A DNA stretch of 64,000 nucleotides from an uncultured Pseudoalteromonas sp. (GCA_947493455.1 CANLRB010000018.1:31459-95458), one strand, 5' to 3'. Shown: positions 39,687-48,397, counted from the stretch's first letter. The notes: generated by a model from the sequence alone, not told the origin. Made by a program: numbers and translations.

Positions 39687-39861
39687 CAGAAGAGGTGCAT
39701 TAACCAGGCAGTAGATCGGAGGGCGCGTTACCGACGAGGGTCTATCAGGGGGTTAGATGCCGAGAAGTGTTTGCTCGCGCAGAGTAGTCATTTCGGTTCT
39801 TGGGGTTGAATCCTCGGAACTGTCACCCTTTACCTTGTGTAAAGTTGGTGGAGAGCTTCTG
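39687..39861 (+). promoter_or_regulatory. Lysine riboswitch (L-box) aptamer
   Basis: The sequence contains the conserved L-box segments in order: AGAGGTGC, AGATGCCGAGAAG, GGGGTTGAATCCTCGGAAC, TGTCACC and GGAGAGCTTCTGG. CAGAAG (39687-39692) and CTTCTG (39856-39861) close the P1 stem exactly. It precedes lysC, the classic gene it controls, and represses on lysine binding. Confidence 0.95.
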
Positions 39862-39903
39862 GCGGTGACCTTATAAAACTTTTCAAGCTGTCTCTTGCCA
39901 AGT

Positions 39904-39929
39904 TCTCCTTATGTATTATTTAAAGGAGA
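39904..39929 (+). promoter_or_regulatory. SD-sequestering hairpin of the lysC leader
   Basis: TCTCCTT (39904-39910) is the exact complement of AAGGAGA (39923-39929), which is the lysC Shine-Dalgarno. The 12-nt loop is A/T-rich. This suggests the riboswitch acts on translation initiation; no intrinsic terminator is seen between aptamer and start. Confidence 0.78.
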
Positions 39930-39933
39930 TCCC

Positions 39934-41280
39934 ATGTCTAACTATTCTGTCGCTAAATTTGGCGGTACCAGTGTTGCTGATTTTGATGCAATGTCACGCT
40001 GTGCGGCAATTATCAAAAATGATACGCAAGTTCGTGTGGTAGTGGTGAGCGCAAGCTCTGGTGTTACTAATCATTTAGTCGCTTTGTGTGATGACTCATT
40101 AACTGAGCAAGCACGTGCTGAACATATTATTGCCGTTGAAACGATTCAGCATAATATCATTGAAAAATTGTCACTCGATGCAGATATCACGCACGGGTTT
40201 ATGGCCACTCTTGAACAGTTTAAAGTACTCGCAGGTAAGTGCCAATTTAGTGTCGCGGAAAAAGACGAACTCCTTAGTTTTGGCGAGCGTTTATCGTCGT
40301 ACTTATTTACCCAAGTACTGCGAGGCCAGGGTGTTGCTGCAACACGCTTTGATGTACGTGACGTATTGGCAACAAACGATATTCATGCCAAAGCAGAACC
40401 AAATATTGCGAAAACGCGTGACAATGCCAAACAGCACCTTTTACCGCTTTTAAATGAACAAGTTATTGTTACACAGGGTTTTATTGGACGTGGTGACAAT
40501 AGTTTAACAACGACATTAGGTCGTGGTGGGTCGGATTATAGTGCGGCATTGATTGCAGAAGCGATTGATGCAGATCAAGTACAAATTTGGACTGACGTAG
40601 TGGGGATTTTTAGTACTGATCCGCGCCTTTGTCATAAAGCGGCGCCGATTAGCAAACTCAGTTTTGACGAAGCCGCTGAAATGGCGACCTTTGGTGCGAA
40701 AGTATTGCACCCAGCAACGATTTTGCCGGCAAGCCGCAGCGGTATACGGGTTTTTGTTGGCTCAAGCCGCGCACCAGAGCAAGGTGGTACCTGGATTGAA
40801 AAAGAAAAATCAGCGGTACCAGGAATTCGCGCCGTGACGCAGCGTAAAAATCAATTATTACTGACCGTGAAAAGCCCTGAAATGCTATTGGCGAGTGGCT
40901 TTTTAGCGCGCGTTTTTACCATTTTGGCGAAATATAATATTTCGGTTGATTTAGTGACGACCTCTGAAATTAGTGTGGCGGTAACACTTGATAATGCGCC
41001 GAATGCATCACGCCCTGAACTTGACCAAGCATGTTTAAATGAGCTGAGTGAGTTTTGTCATGTGAGTGTGGAGAACAAGCTAACGTTGGTAGCGTTGATC
41101 GGTTCTGAAATTCAATTGCGCCATCACGAAATTAATCTGATGTCGGTATTATCACAATTCAATATTCGCTTAATTTGCCACGGTGCGAGCAAGCATAACT
41201 TGTGTTTTTTAGTTGAGCAAGCTGACTCTGACCAAGTTGTAAAGAGTATTCACCGTCAATTACTCGAATTGAGTAATTAG
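39934..41280 (+). CDS. lysC: Lysine-sensitive aspartokinase (aspartokinase III)
   Basis: LysC phosphorylates L-aspartate, the first step to lysine, threonine and methionine. I choose the ATG at 39934, 5 bp after AAGGAGAT; this gives MSNYSVAKFGGTSVADFDAM and 448 residues, against 449 in E. coli LysC. The kinase motif KFGGTSV is at 8-14 and 'GRGGSDYSAALIAEAI' about 200. Two C-terminal ACT domains (from about 305, VTQRKNQLLLTVKSP) should bind lysine. The leader combines a lysine riboswitch, a sequestered SD and a candidate MetJ box. The 3' end overlaps the convergent phosphopantetheinyl transferase gene by 21 bp. Confidence 0.95.
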   Translation: MSNYSVAKFGGTSVADFDAMSRCAAIIKNDTQVRVVVVSASSGVTNHLVALCDDSLTEQARAEHIIAVETIQHNIIEKLSLDADITHGFMATLEQFKVLAGKCQFSVAEKDELLSFGERLSSYLFTQVLRGQGVAATRFDVRDVLATNDIHAKAEPNIAKTRDNAKQHLLPLLNEQVIVTQGFIGRGDNSLTTTLGRGGSDYSAALIAEAIDADQVQIWTDVVGIFSTDPRLCHKAAPISKLSFDEAAEMATFGAKVLHPATILPASRSGIRVFVGSSRAPEQGGTWIEKEKSAVPGIRAVTQRKNQLLLTVKSPEMLLASGFLARVFTILAKYNISVDLVTTSEISVAVTLDNAPNASRPELDQACLNELSEFCHVSVENKLTLVALIGSEIQLRHHEINLMSVLSQFNIRLICHGASKHNLCFLVEQADSDQVVKSIHRQLLELSN

Positions 41281-41994
41281 CTCTTTGATATCAATATAAT
41301 AAAGTGTAGGCGCTGTTGCGCCTTTAGCTACTACAACCGTCACATCAAAGTCATTAAAGTGGGTGCTGTAGCTGTGTAAATTTGCCAGTTCATCAAATAC
41401 ATTTTTACTTAATAGGCGTGCGATAGGCGTGCAAGTTGCTTTGGCGAGTGCCTCTTTGAGCGTCCAAATACGGTAAAATGTTTGCCATGTGTTGCTGCTT
41501 TTTGAGATTAAGCTAATTTCGAATTCATGATAAAAATGGGTTGCAAGTTTAATGAAGGGCCGCGTTTGGTTTTGATGTTCAATATCAAGGCCGATGATGT
41601 TGTCGCAGGGAGTGACATACACTGCGACCCAATTATGCGAGTGACTGATGACAACCGAATAGGGAAGTCGCTGCCCTAAATAGAACACCTCGAGTTTTGA
41701 GGTATCAAGATTAAAGCGGGTTTCAAGCTCACTCAATGTATACGCGTTATATTGACAGATTAAGTATTTAATTAAATAGCGCGACGCCAAGTATTCTTGC
41801 TTTGCTGCCTCTTTTTTTCGCCGTGCAAGAATAGTTGTTTCGTTTTGATGCAATACCTGATTAACGGTGCGCTCATTAATGCATAATGCTTTGCTATTGC
41901 TTATGACTAATTGGGTTGGCGTTCCTAATTTGGCTTGTGTAGAATCGACCTTGAGTGCATTTGAAAAATAGGGTGCAACGTGGTGTGAATGCAT
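41260..41994 (-). CDS. 4'-phosphopantetheinyl transferase
   Basis: The 244-residue enzyme transfers phosphopantetheine from CoA onto carrier proteins. It has the Sfp/EntD-type motifs VVISHSHNWVAVYV, the Mg-binding GLDIEHQNQTR and RIWTLKEALAKA (WxxKEA). No polyketide or nonribosomal peptide gene is in the window, so it could serve fatty-acid ACP, a siderophore system or another locus. It overlaps lysC tail to tail by 21 bp. The SD is weak. Confidence 0.88.
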   Translation of the reverse strand: MHSHHVAPYFSNALKVDSTQAKLGTPTQLVISNSKALCINERTVNQVLHQNETTILARRKKEAAKQEYLASRYLIKYLICQYNAYTLSELETRFNLDTSKLEVFYLGQRLPYSVVISHSHNWVAVYVTPCDNIIGLDIEHQNQTRPFIKLATHFYHEFEISLISKSSNTWQTFYRIWTLKEALAKATCTPIARLLSKNVFDELANLHSYSTHFNDFDVTVVVAKGATAPTLYYIDIKELITQFE

Positions 41995-42117
41995 TTAATT
42001 AAAACCAAACTTAAACTGAGCGAACTTATTGTAACTTAGCCAATAAATTATCGCCAATTGCAGTTATTACGTTTGTTTTATGTTTAAATGTGAAAAAAAT
42101 AATAATGAGTTAGTTGT

Positions 42118-43440
42118 ATGTCTGAAATAAGAGATGGTTTTCAAAGCCGCATTGGCTTTGTATTTGCAGCCGCAGGGGCGGCCGTTGGACTTGGCAACAT
42201 TTGGGGCTTTCCAACACAGGCGGCCAACCATGGTGGTGGTGCGTTTTTATTAGTTTATTTTATTGTTATATTTTTACTGGCATTGCCTGCGCTATTTACA
42301 GAGCTTTATATTGGTCATAGTGCTCAGGCAAACCCGGTAAAAGCGCTGTCACAAGCATGCAGTGAAACAAGTAAAAAGCTCGGTGCATCGGCAGGTTATA
42401 TTGGCTTGTTTGGCGCGATTATTATGCTGAGCTTTTATAGTATTGTCGCTGGCTGGATGGTGGCTTTTTCACTGGAACCAATTGCCCAGGTATTAGGGCT
42501 CGATGATGTTGCTGAATTTTTAAAACAAGACTCGATGTGGCGCAATTTTATATTTACGCCGATTATGCTGATTTTAACTGCCAGCATTATTTTGCAAGGG
42601 GTTAAATCAGGCATTGAAGTATGGTCGCGCCGCCTTATGCCGTTACTATTGATATTGTTAGTGGCCTTGATTGCGTATATTGGCACCTTAAAGGGGGCCG
42701 ATGAAGGGTTTGCTGCGTATTTGATCCCTGACTTAAACAAGGTTCTCGACCCTGAATTGATAATTTCTGCAATGGGGCAAGCGTTCTTTTCATTGTCGCT
42801 CGGCGTGGGCTGTATGATGATTTATGGTTCGTATTTAAATCCTAAAGCAAACGTTGCGAAAATGTCGTTTTCGGTTGCAATGCTCGATAGCGGTGTTGCA
42901 TTTTTAGCAGGTTTACTGATTATCCCGGCCCTATTTGTAGCTCAAAATCAGGGCGTTCAAGTATTGAATGATGGCAATTTAATTGGTGGGCCGCAGCTCA
43001 TTTTTGCCATATTACCTCAGTTGTTTGAAACCATGGGACAACTTGGGTTATTGATTGGTTTTATCTTTTTTGTATTAATGTCGGTTGCATCGCTCACATC
43101 GACTATTTCGTCAACTGAAATTCCGGTGTCGTTTTTAGTCGAAAATCACGGCGCAAGCCGCCGCCAAGCAACGTGGTTTGTAACCTTAATTATATTTTTG
43201 GCATCAAGCGCAATTATTTTGAACTTTGATTGGTTATTCGACCTTGTCATTATGGTATTGACTGAATATCAGCTACCGCTGATGGGCCTCTTTTACTTTA
43301 TTGTGGTGGGCTGGTTGTGGCGAAAAGGTAATGCGCTAGCGTCAAGCACCGGCTTGAAACAACGCTTATTCGCCAACTATATTCGCTTTATTTGCCCATT
43401 GTTAATGATTGCTGTATTTGTACACAAAATAATGGGTTAG
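42118..43440 (+). CDS. Sodium-dependent transporter of the NSS (SNF) family
   Basis: The 440-residue inner-membrane protein begins with the LeuT-type signature: SRIGFVFAAAGAAVGLGNIW, then GFPTQAANHGGGAFLLVYF, which forms the unwound TM1 that binds Na+ and substrate. About 11 hydrophobic segments follow, like the Tyt1 subset. Bacterial NSS proteins take up amino acids such as tryptophan, tyrosine or leucine using sodium; the substrate here is unknown. It ends at a strong terminator shared with ldhA. Confidence 0.93.
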   Translation: MSEIRDGFQSRIGFVFAAAGAAVGLGNIWGFPTQAANHGGGAFLLVYFIVIFLLALPALFTELYIGHSAQANPVKALSQACSETSKKLGASAGYIGLFGAIIMLSFYSIVAGWMVAFSLEPIAQVLGLDDVAEFLKQDSMWRNFIFTPIMLILTASIILQGVKSGIEVWSRRLMPLLLILLVALIAYIGTLKGADEGFAAYLIPDLNKVLDPELIISAMGQAFFSLSLGVGCMMIYGSYLNPKANVAKMSFSVAMLDSGVAFLAGLLIIPALFVAQNQGVQVLNDGNLIGGPQLIFAILPQLFETMGQLGLLIGFIFFVLMSVASLTSTISSTEIPVSFLVENHGASRRQATWFVTLIIFLASSAIILNFDWLFDLVIMVLTEYQLPLMGLFYFIVVGWLWRKGNALASSTGLKQRLFANYIRFICPLLMIAVFVHKIMG

Positions 43441-43473
43441 TAATAAAACAACTAATACAAATCGTGGTATTGG

Positions 43474-43508
43474 TTAAAAACCAGGTGAGTTAGCTTACCT
43501 GGTTTTTT
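43474..43508. terminator. Bidirectional terminator between the NSS gene and ldhA
   Basis: AAAAACCAGGTGAG and CTTACCTGGTTTTT pair with one wobble/mismatch around TTAG, with a U-run on the plus strand. It overlaps the ldhA stop at 43490. Confidence 0.85.
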
Positions 43509-44476
43509 AATGGTTCATTATTTATAAACTGGGCGAGATTAGTAAATGTGGTGGCCACAATCTCAGCGACGGCTTCTTCGGTAAAAAAGCCCTGGTGCCC
43601 TGTGATCAACACATTCGGAAAAGTGAGCAAACGTTGAAACACATCGTCTTCAATTATTTGACTACTGCGGTCTTTGAAAAATAGTTCTGACTCTTGTTCA
43701 TAGACATCTAGTGCTAAATAGGCAATTTTTCGTTGTTTGAGTGCATTGATACAGGCTTGTGTGTCGATGATAGCGCCGCGACTGGTATTAACGACCATCA
43801 CCGAGTCTTTCATTTGGCTTATCGCTGATTCATTTATTAAATGATGTGTTGCCTCGGTTAAGGGGCAGTGCAGTGCGATGATATCAGATGATTGATACAG
43901 TTCACTTAATGACACGTGCTCAGCGAGTTCAGAGTTTACCCCAGGATCATGATAGATAACACGGCATCCAAACCCATTCATTATTTTGACAAACGCCGAA
44001 CCAATTTTGCCAAGGCCAATTACACCAACTGTTTTTTGATGTAAGTTAAAACCCAATAGTCCGTTGAGATCAAAGTTGTTTTCCTTTACCCGGTTGTATG
44101 CTTTATGGGTTTTGCGACTCAAGGTTAAAATGAGTGCCAAACAGTGTTCGGCGACCGCTTCAGGGCTATAAGCGGGGACGCGAGCAACCTGAATACCAAG
44201 TTCGTTTGCTTTAGCAACATCAAGGTTATTAAAACCTGCGCAGCGCAGCGCAATAAAGCGCAGCCCATGTTGTTTTAAACTGGTTAATACTTGGGCATTT
44301 AAATTATCGTTAACAAAGCAACATACGGCATCAAAACCTGCGACTAAACTGGCCGTGTGTTCACTGAGTGCTTCACTAAAAAAGACCAGCTCAATATGTG
44401 ACGGGCAGTGTGGTTTAAATGCCTGAATATCGTATTTTTGGGCACTGAAAAAGGCAACTTTAATTTTGCTTGTCAT
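43490..44476 (-). CDS. ldhA: Fermentative D-lactate dehydrogenase
   Basis: This 328-residue 2-hydroxyacid dehydrogenase reduces pyruvate to D-lactate with NADH. Length and sequence fit E. coli LdhA (329): FIALRCAGFNNLDVAKA, the Rossmann motif VGVIGLGKIGSAFVKI, 'VNTSRGAIIDT' with the catalytic Arg, and ITGHQGFFTEEA with the catalytic His. The start overlaps the GPx-like gene's stop by 4 bp (44473-44476), so the two are co-translated. Confidence 0.94.
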   Translation of the reverse strand: MTSKIKVAFFSAQKYDIQAFKPHCPSHIELVFFSEALSEHTASLVAGFDAVCCFVNDNLNAQVLTSLKQHGLRFIALRCAGFNNLDVAKANELGIQVARVPAYSPEAVAEHCLALILTLSRKTHKAYNRVKENNFDLNGLLGFNLHQKTVGVIGLGKIGSAFVKIMNGFGCRVIYHDPGVNSELAEHVSLSELYQSSDIIALHCPLTEATHHLINESAISQMKDSVMVVNTSRGAIIDTQACINALKQRKIAYLALDVYEQESELFFKDRSSQIIEDDVFQRLLTFPNVLITGHQGFFTEEAVAEIVATTFTNLAQFINNEPLKNQVS

Positions 44477-44967
44477 GCAATGGTCTTCTCTATTACGTCG
44501 AATAATGCTGAAGGACGCGTGCGGGGCGCGTAACGCTTGACCACATTTCCTTCGCAGTTAACTAAAAATTTAGTGAAATTCCATTTGATTGCGCGGGCAC
44601 CTTTTAAACCACGGGCGTTGTCTTTCAAAAAATTAAACAGCGGCAATGCAAATGGACCGTTCACTTTTACATTAGCAAAGGGTGGCCAATTTGGGTCCAC
44701 TTGTAAAGAAATTTCATGTTGCAGCGTTTGTTTTTGTTGATTTAATGGCGAAAACTGCGAACACGGCAAGGCGAGCACCTGAAAAGGGTGATCACAAAAG
44801 TGATAGCTGAGATTGCGCAGTTCGTCTATTTGTTCGGCGAGTTCACAGGTATTGTTAACATTTACAACGAGTACGCTTTTATTTTTAAAATGTTCTAGTG
44901 AGAGATACTGCCCGTTTTCGAGTGGTAATTTAAAATCGTAAAAAGATTTATTAGGACCTCCTGTCAT
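44473..44967 (-). CDS. Glutathione peroxidase-like protein, divergent
   Basis: The 164-residue protein has the GPx thioredoxin fold pattern. The catalytic-Cys region reads VVNVNNTCELAEQIDEL (C41), where typical enzymes have NVAS.CG. The second and third motifs, LALPCSQFSPLNQ and IKWNFTKFLVN, are recognisable (family FPCNQF and WNF.KFL), so the Trp and Asn of the tetrad are kept and the Gln may be displaced. It could be a thiol peroxidase with altered specificity. It is translationally coupled to ldhA, an unusual pairing. Confidence 0.78.
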   Translation of the reverse strand: MTGGPNKSFYDFKLPLENGQYLSLEHFKNKSVLVVNVNNTCELAEQIDELRNLSYHFCDHPFQVLALPCSQFSPLNQQKQTLQHEISLQVDPNWPPFANVKVNGPFALPLFNFLKDNARGLKGARAIKWNFTKFLVNCEGNVVKRYAPRTRPSALFDVIEKTIA

Positions 44968-45014
44968 AAGGACTCCTTCTTATTAATTAGTTGAAATATT
45001 TGCGCTAGGCACGA

Positions 45015-45043
45015 TTGTTTTCTGTCAGTATACTGATGATAGT
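45015..45043 (+). promoter_or_regulatory. Promoter with palindromic operator before the beta-hydroxyacid dehydrogenase
   Basis: TTGTTT (45015-45020) and GATAGT (45038-45043) are 17 bp apart. Their spacer holds the perfect 12-bp palindrome TCAGTATACTGA (45025-45036), a natural repressor position. The regulator is unknown. Confidence 0.45.
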
Positions 45044-45075
45044 TTTCAGCAGCTTTACCGAAATAGGACAGTTTT

Positions 45076-45954
45076 ATGTCAGTTAATGTGTCATTTATTG
45101 GATTAGGGGTAATGGGTTACCCGATGGCCGGCCACCTCCAAAATGCAGGTTTTGCTACCTGTGTATATAACCGAACAACCGAAAAAGCGAAACGTTGGGC
45201 AGAGCAATATAAAGGTACGTTTGCCGAAACGCCAAAACAAGCAGCAGAGAATGCGGACTTTGTTTTTTTGTGTGTTGGCAATGATGACGATTTGCGCTCA
45301 GTAATGTACGGCGAGCAAGGGGTTTTAGCAGGATGTAAACGCGATGCCATTATTGTTGACCATACCACGACGTCGGCTGAGGTTGCCATTGAGATTGCCG
45401 CACGTGCACAAGAACAAGGTAATGCGTTTATTGATGCACCTGTTTCGGGTGGCCAAGCAGGCGCCGAAAATGGTGTACTTACCGTGATGTGTGGTGGCGA
45501 TGACGCTGCATATGAGAAAGCGAAACCGATTATGGCGGCGTTTTCACAGTTTACCCAGTTGCTTGGCGGTGTAGGCGCTGGACAGCGCTGTAAAATGGTA
45601 AATCAAATTTGTATTGCCGGACTTGTACAAGGTCTTGCTGAAGGCCTTCACTTTGCTAAAAAAGCCGGACTTGATGGCGATAAAGTCATTGAAACAATAG
45701 CTAAAGGAGCGGCGGGGTCGTGGCAGATGGAAAATCGCCATCAAACCATGTGGCGCGGTGAATATGAATTTGGTTTTGCGGTTGATTGGATGCGAAAAGA
45801 TCTTGGTATTGCATTGGATGAAGCGCGAAAAAATGGGGCCCGAACACCCGTAACTGCATTGGTTGATCAATTTTATTCAGAAGTACAAGCACTCGGTGGC
45901 GGGCGCTATGATACGTCAAGTTTATTAGCGCGCCTTGAAAAATTTGATAACTAG
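45076..45954 (+). CDS. NAD(P)-dependent beta-hydroxyacid dehydrogenase (GarR/MmsB-like)
   Basis: The 292-residue enzyme has the Rossmann motif FIGLGVMGYPMAGHL at 8-22, the substrate motif DAPVSGGQAGAENG (about 121-132) and the catalytic K173 in GAGQRCKMVNQ. The family covers 3-hydroxyisobutyrate dehydrogenase, tartronate semialdehyde reductase and glyoxylate/succinic semialdehyde reductases; the substrate is not resolved. No valine- or glycerate-pathway gene is adjacent. It lies 29 bp before rof and may be cotranscribed with it. Confidence 0.88.
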   Translation: MSVNVSFIGLGVMGYPMAGHLQNAGFATCVYNRTTEKAKRWAEQYKGTFAETPKQAAENADFVFLCVGNDDDLRSVMYGEQGVLAGCKRDAIIVDHTTTSAEVAIEIAARAQEQGNAFIDAPVSGGQAGAENGVLTVMCGGDDAAYEKAKPIMAAFSQFTQLLGGVGAGQRCKMVNQICIAGLVQGLAEGLHFAKKAGLDGDKVIETIAKGAAGSWQMENRHQTMWRGEYEFGFAVDWMRKDLGIALDEARKNGARTPVTALVDQFYSEVQALGGGRYDTSSLLARLEKFDN

Positions 45955-45983
45955 CTGACTGACTGCACTCTTGGAGAGCAACG

Positions 45984-46244
45984 ATGACGAAACCCATTAG
46001 TTGTGACTTACATGATTATTTTGAAATTGTGTGCATGCGTAAGAGTGCAATTATAGTGACACTTAAAAATGGTGAACGTATTCACGGGAGTGCAGTTGAT
46101 ATTGTTGTCCTAGAGCGCCAAGAAATATTAAAAGTTAAGTTAGCGAATTCAGTAATAGAATCGGTTTTATTGATAGATATCGCCAAGCTTGAAGCTATAA
46201 ATAACCCAGTACCTGAACATAATTTTGTGGTTTCAGTTAGTTAG
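45984..46244 (+). CDS. rof: Rho-binding antiterminator Rof
   Basis: The 86-residue protein resembles E. coli Rof (YaeO, 84-86 residues), which binds Rho and blocks its RNA binding. Shared features are an early ISCDLHDYFEIVCMRK-like segment, a central 'VTLKNGERIHGSAVDIVV' beta strand pair and the C-terminal VVSVS. SD GGAGAG is clear. It follows the beta-hydroxyacid dehydrogenase by 29 bp. Confidence 0.85.
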   Translation: MTKPISCDLHDYFEIVCMRKSAIIVTLKNGERIHGSAVDIVVLERQEILKVKLANSVIESVLLIDIAKLEAINNPVPEHNFVVSVS

Positions 46245-46285
46245 TAAAGAAATAGGTAACTAACATAGTCGGTCAGTTAAGTTGT

Positions 46286-46310
46286 AAGTCGCCCGAAGGC
46301 GACTTTAAGC
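46286..46310. terminator. Hairpin between rof and sbcB
   Basis: AAGTCGCC and GGCGACTT pair perfectly around a 4-nt loop (CGAA; TTCG on the other strand). The U-run is short, so it is a weak bidirectional terminator. Confidence 0.6.
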
Positions 46311-46316
46311 GCCGTA

Positions 46317-47756
46317 TTATAAATTTTGTGCGTAGTGAAATAACGCTTTCAATAACTTCATTTTATGTTCGTCAGTTTCATGCTGATGCGCTAGATTTTC
46401 AAGCGTCATGGTAAATTCATTGGCATCAAGTGATGGACTGTCATCGCCATGAACGAGCTTATTTTGACAGTATTTTTGCCATTTAATGAGTTCTTGTTGT
46501 GACAGGCTTTCGGGCCAGTTTCGCGCGCGATAGCGGAATAAAAGTTCAGTATATTTAGCATCATCAAACGTGAGATCTAGCCCTGCTAGTTGAGCGGGGT
46601 CGGTACTGCGAATAATGTCAAACTTGGCTTTGTCGCCGCGGCTCGCAAAGCCGTGATAGAGTGAATAATCAGGGTTTGATGGTGCGTCAAATTCGTTGTC
46701 AGTTTCAAATACGGCAACGACTTTTTCACGTAACTCAGGGTGCTGTTTTAAAATTGCTAAGTGCTTTAAACATAACTCGCGGTCAATGCCGAGGCGCGCA
46801 GCATTCTCAGGTAACAAGGTTTTTGCCGGCGCGAGAATAGGGCATTTATTTATATGGACTTGTTTTAAGCCGATCGGTAGTTCGTCATCTTTTAGGTCAG
46901 CTTGTTTGGTGTATAGGCGAGTGCGAATTTCATCAACTGAGAGTTCAATCAGCGGTGATGGATCAAAAGTTAGGTTAAAACAAATAACCGCATTTTTATT
47001 TTGATGGTGAAATGCCATTGGCGCTATCCAAGAAGTACAACCTTGGCTTGCCGGTATTCGTGACGATGTATGTACCAGTGGCGTCATATTAAACACATCA
47101 ATTAGGTCTTTTACCGCTTGCTTATTTTTCAGCTTAAAGAAAAAGTCGTAGAGCTTAGGTTGCTTATCTTTTATCAATTTAGCAAGGGCAATAGTTGCCG
47201 TGACATCGCTTAGGGCATCGTGCGCGTTGCCGTGCTCAATGCCATTGGCAACGGTCAGCTCTTCAAGGCGAAAGCTCGGGCTGCCATCCTCTTTTGTTGG
47301 CCAGTTGATCCCTTCTGGGCGTAAGGCATACGTTGCACGAACTAAGTCAATAATATCCCAGCGACTGTTACCATTTTGCCACTCGCGCGCATACGGATCA
47401 TAAAAGTTACGATACAGCGTATAACGGCTCACTTCATCGTCAAACCGAATGCTATTGTAGCCTGCAACACAGGTATTTGACTGTGAAAATTCATGATGGA
47501 TTTTGGCAATGAAATCAGCTTCAATAAAACCGTGCTTATGGGCATGTTGTGGGGTGATTCCGGTCACTAAGCAGGCCATCGGATGAGGCAAAAAATCAGG
47601 CGCCGGTTTACAGAAAATGACTAATGGTTCGCCAATAATATTGAGGTCGTAATCGGTGCGGATCCCGGCAAACTGGCTAGGTCGGTCTTTTTGTGGGTTA
47701 GCTCCCCACGTTTCGTAGTCGTGCCAGTAAATTGTAGGCTGCTGTTCGTTATTCAT
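46317..47756 (-). CDS. sbcB: Exodeoxyribonuclease I
   Basis: ExoI degrades single-stranded DNA 3' to 5' and acts in mismatch repair and recombination. The 479 residues match E. coli (475). The DEDDh residues lie in WHDYETWG (D13, E15), YNSIRFDDEV and NAHDALSDVTATIAL. 'GITPQHAHKHG' and the C-terminal SH3-like and helical regions also fit. It is monocistronic on the minus strand. Confidence 0.95.
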   Translation of the reverse strand: MNNEQQPTIYWHDYETWGANPQKDRPSQFAGIRTDYDLNIIGEPLVIFCKPAPDFLPHPMACLVTGITPQHAHKHGFIEADFIAKIHHEFSQSNTCVAGYNSIRFDDEVSRYTLYRNFYDPYAREWQNGNSRWDIIDLVRATYALRPEGINWPTKEDGSPSFRLEELTVANGIEHGNAHDALSDVTATIALAKLIKDKQPKLYDFFFKLKNKQAVKDLIDVFNMTPLVHTSSRIPASQGCTSWIAPMAFHHQNKNAVICFNLTFDPSPLIELSVDEIRTRLYTKQADLKDDELPIGLKQVHINKCPILAPAKTLLPENAARLGIDRELCLKHLAILKQHPELREKVVAVFETDNEFDAPSNPDYSLYHGFASRGDKAKFDIIRSTDPAQLAGLDLTFDDAKYTELLFRYRARNWPESLSQQELIKWQKYCQNKLVHGDDSPSLDANEFTMTLENLAHQHETDEHKMKLLKALFHYAQNL

Positions 47757-48397
47757 TATTGCCTTTATCTTTTTTTAAGACGCTGATTTTATATATTTAT
47801 TTAGCTTTTTAGCGCGCTATGTCACATCCAATCCAATCAAACGAGGATGCAAAGCTTGCACATTATCGGCGTATGATAAACCCTTTAGCAAAAGAGGTCG
47901 AGCACCTTTGAAACCTCGCCATTGAAATCAAATCATTGCGATTGTATTCGACATATTTAACGCAAAATTGTGTACGTTGACTCGCAGAAAAAATAAGTAT
48001 TCACGTTTTGTTTATTCTGTAGTGGTCTAAAAAATAAAACTACAGTGGTATAAGTGAATAAATCAAAAATAAACGTAAATGGCACGATACGCTTTACCCT
48101 AACGTGGCACGCTATGTAATTTGAATAAATGGCTCGATTATGCAGAGTGAAAAATTAGTTTATTGATATTAAAAGGTAAATTTATAATAAATAATTTACA
48201 TAGCGAGTCTTACAAGTCTCGAATAAGTAATGGCACGTTATGTAAAACCGTATTTTTGGGTTGTATGAACAAAAAACAGCTGTTAACCTGTTGGTATTAT
48301 TAAATAAAAAATTATTAGTAGGCTTTCGATGACTGTGGATAACTTCCTTATCCCGAGATACACGCTAATACGCTGTTAGGGCTCAAGGAGAGTTTAT
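47757..48397. other. AT-rich non-coding region with phased repeats
   Basis: No gene is seen in 640 bp. A motif TGGCACGnTA recurs at 48080, 48105, 48130 (as TGGCTCGATTATG) and 48231; the first three are exactly 25 bp apart. GTGGCACGCTATGTAA (48104-48119) and ATGGCACGTTATGTAA (48230-48245) are near-identical, and TTACATAGCG (48196-48205) is the inverse. A small hairpin GGATAA-CTTCC-TTATCC lies at about 48336-48352. Confidence 0.6.
48376..48386 (+). repeat. Left 11-bp inverted repeat, integron core-like
   Basis: TTAGGGCTCAA here is the exact inverse of TTGAGCCCTAA at 48791-48801. Preceded by G it reads GTTAGGG, one base off the attC core GTTRRRY. The pair brackets the small secreted-protein gene. 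Confidence 0.7.

Noticed and set aside
39895-39933. Earlier in-frame start for lysC
   Set aside because: It has no SD, lies inside the sequestering hairpin, and the ATG at 39934 has a strong SD and the expected family N-terminus.
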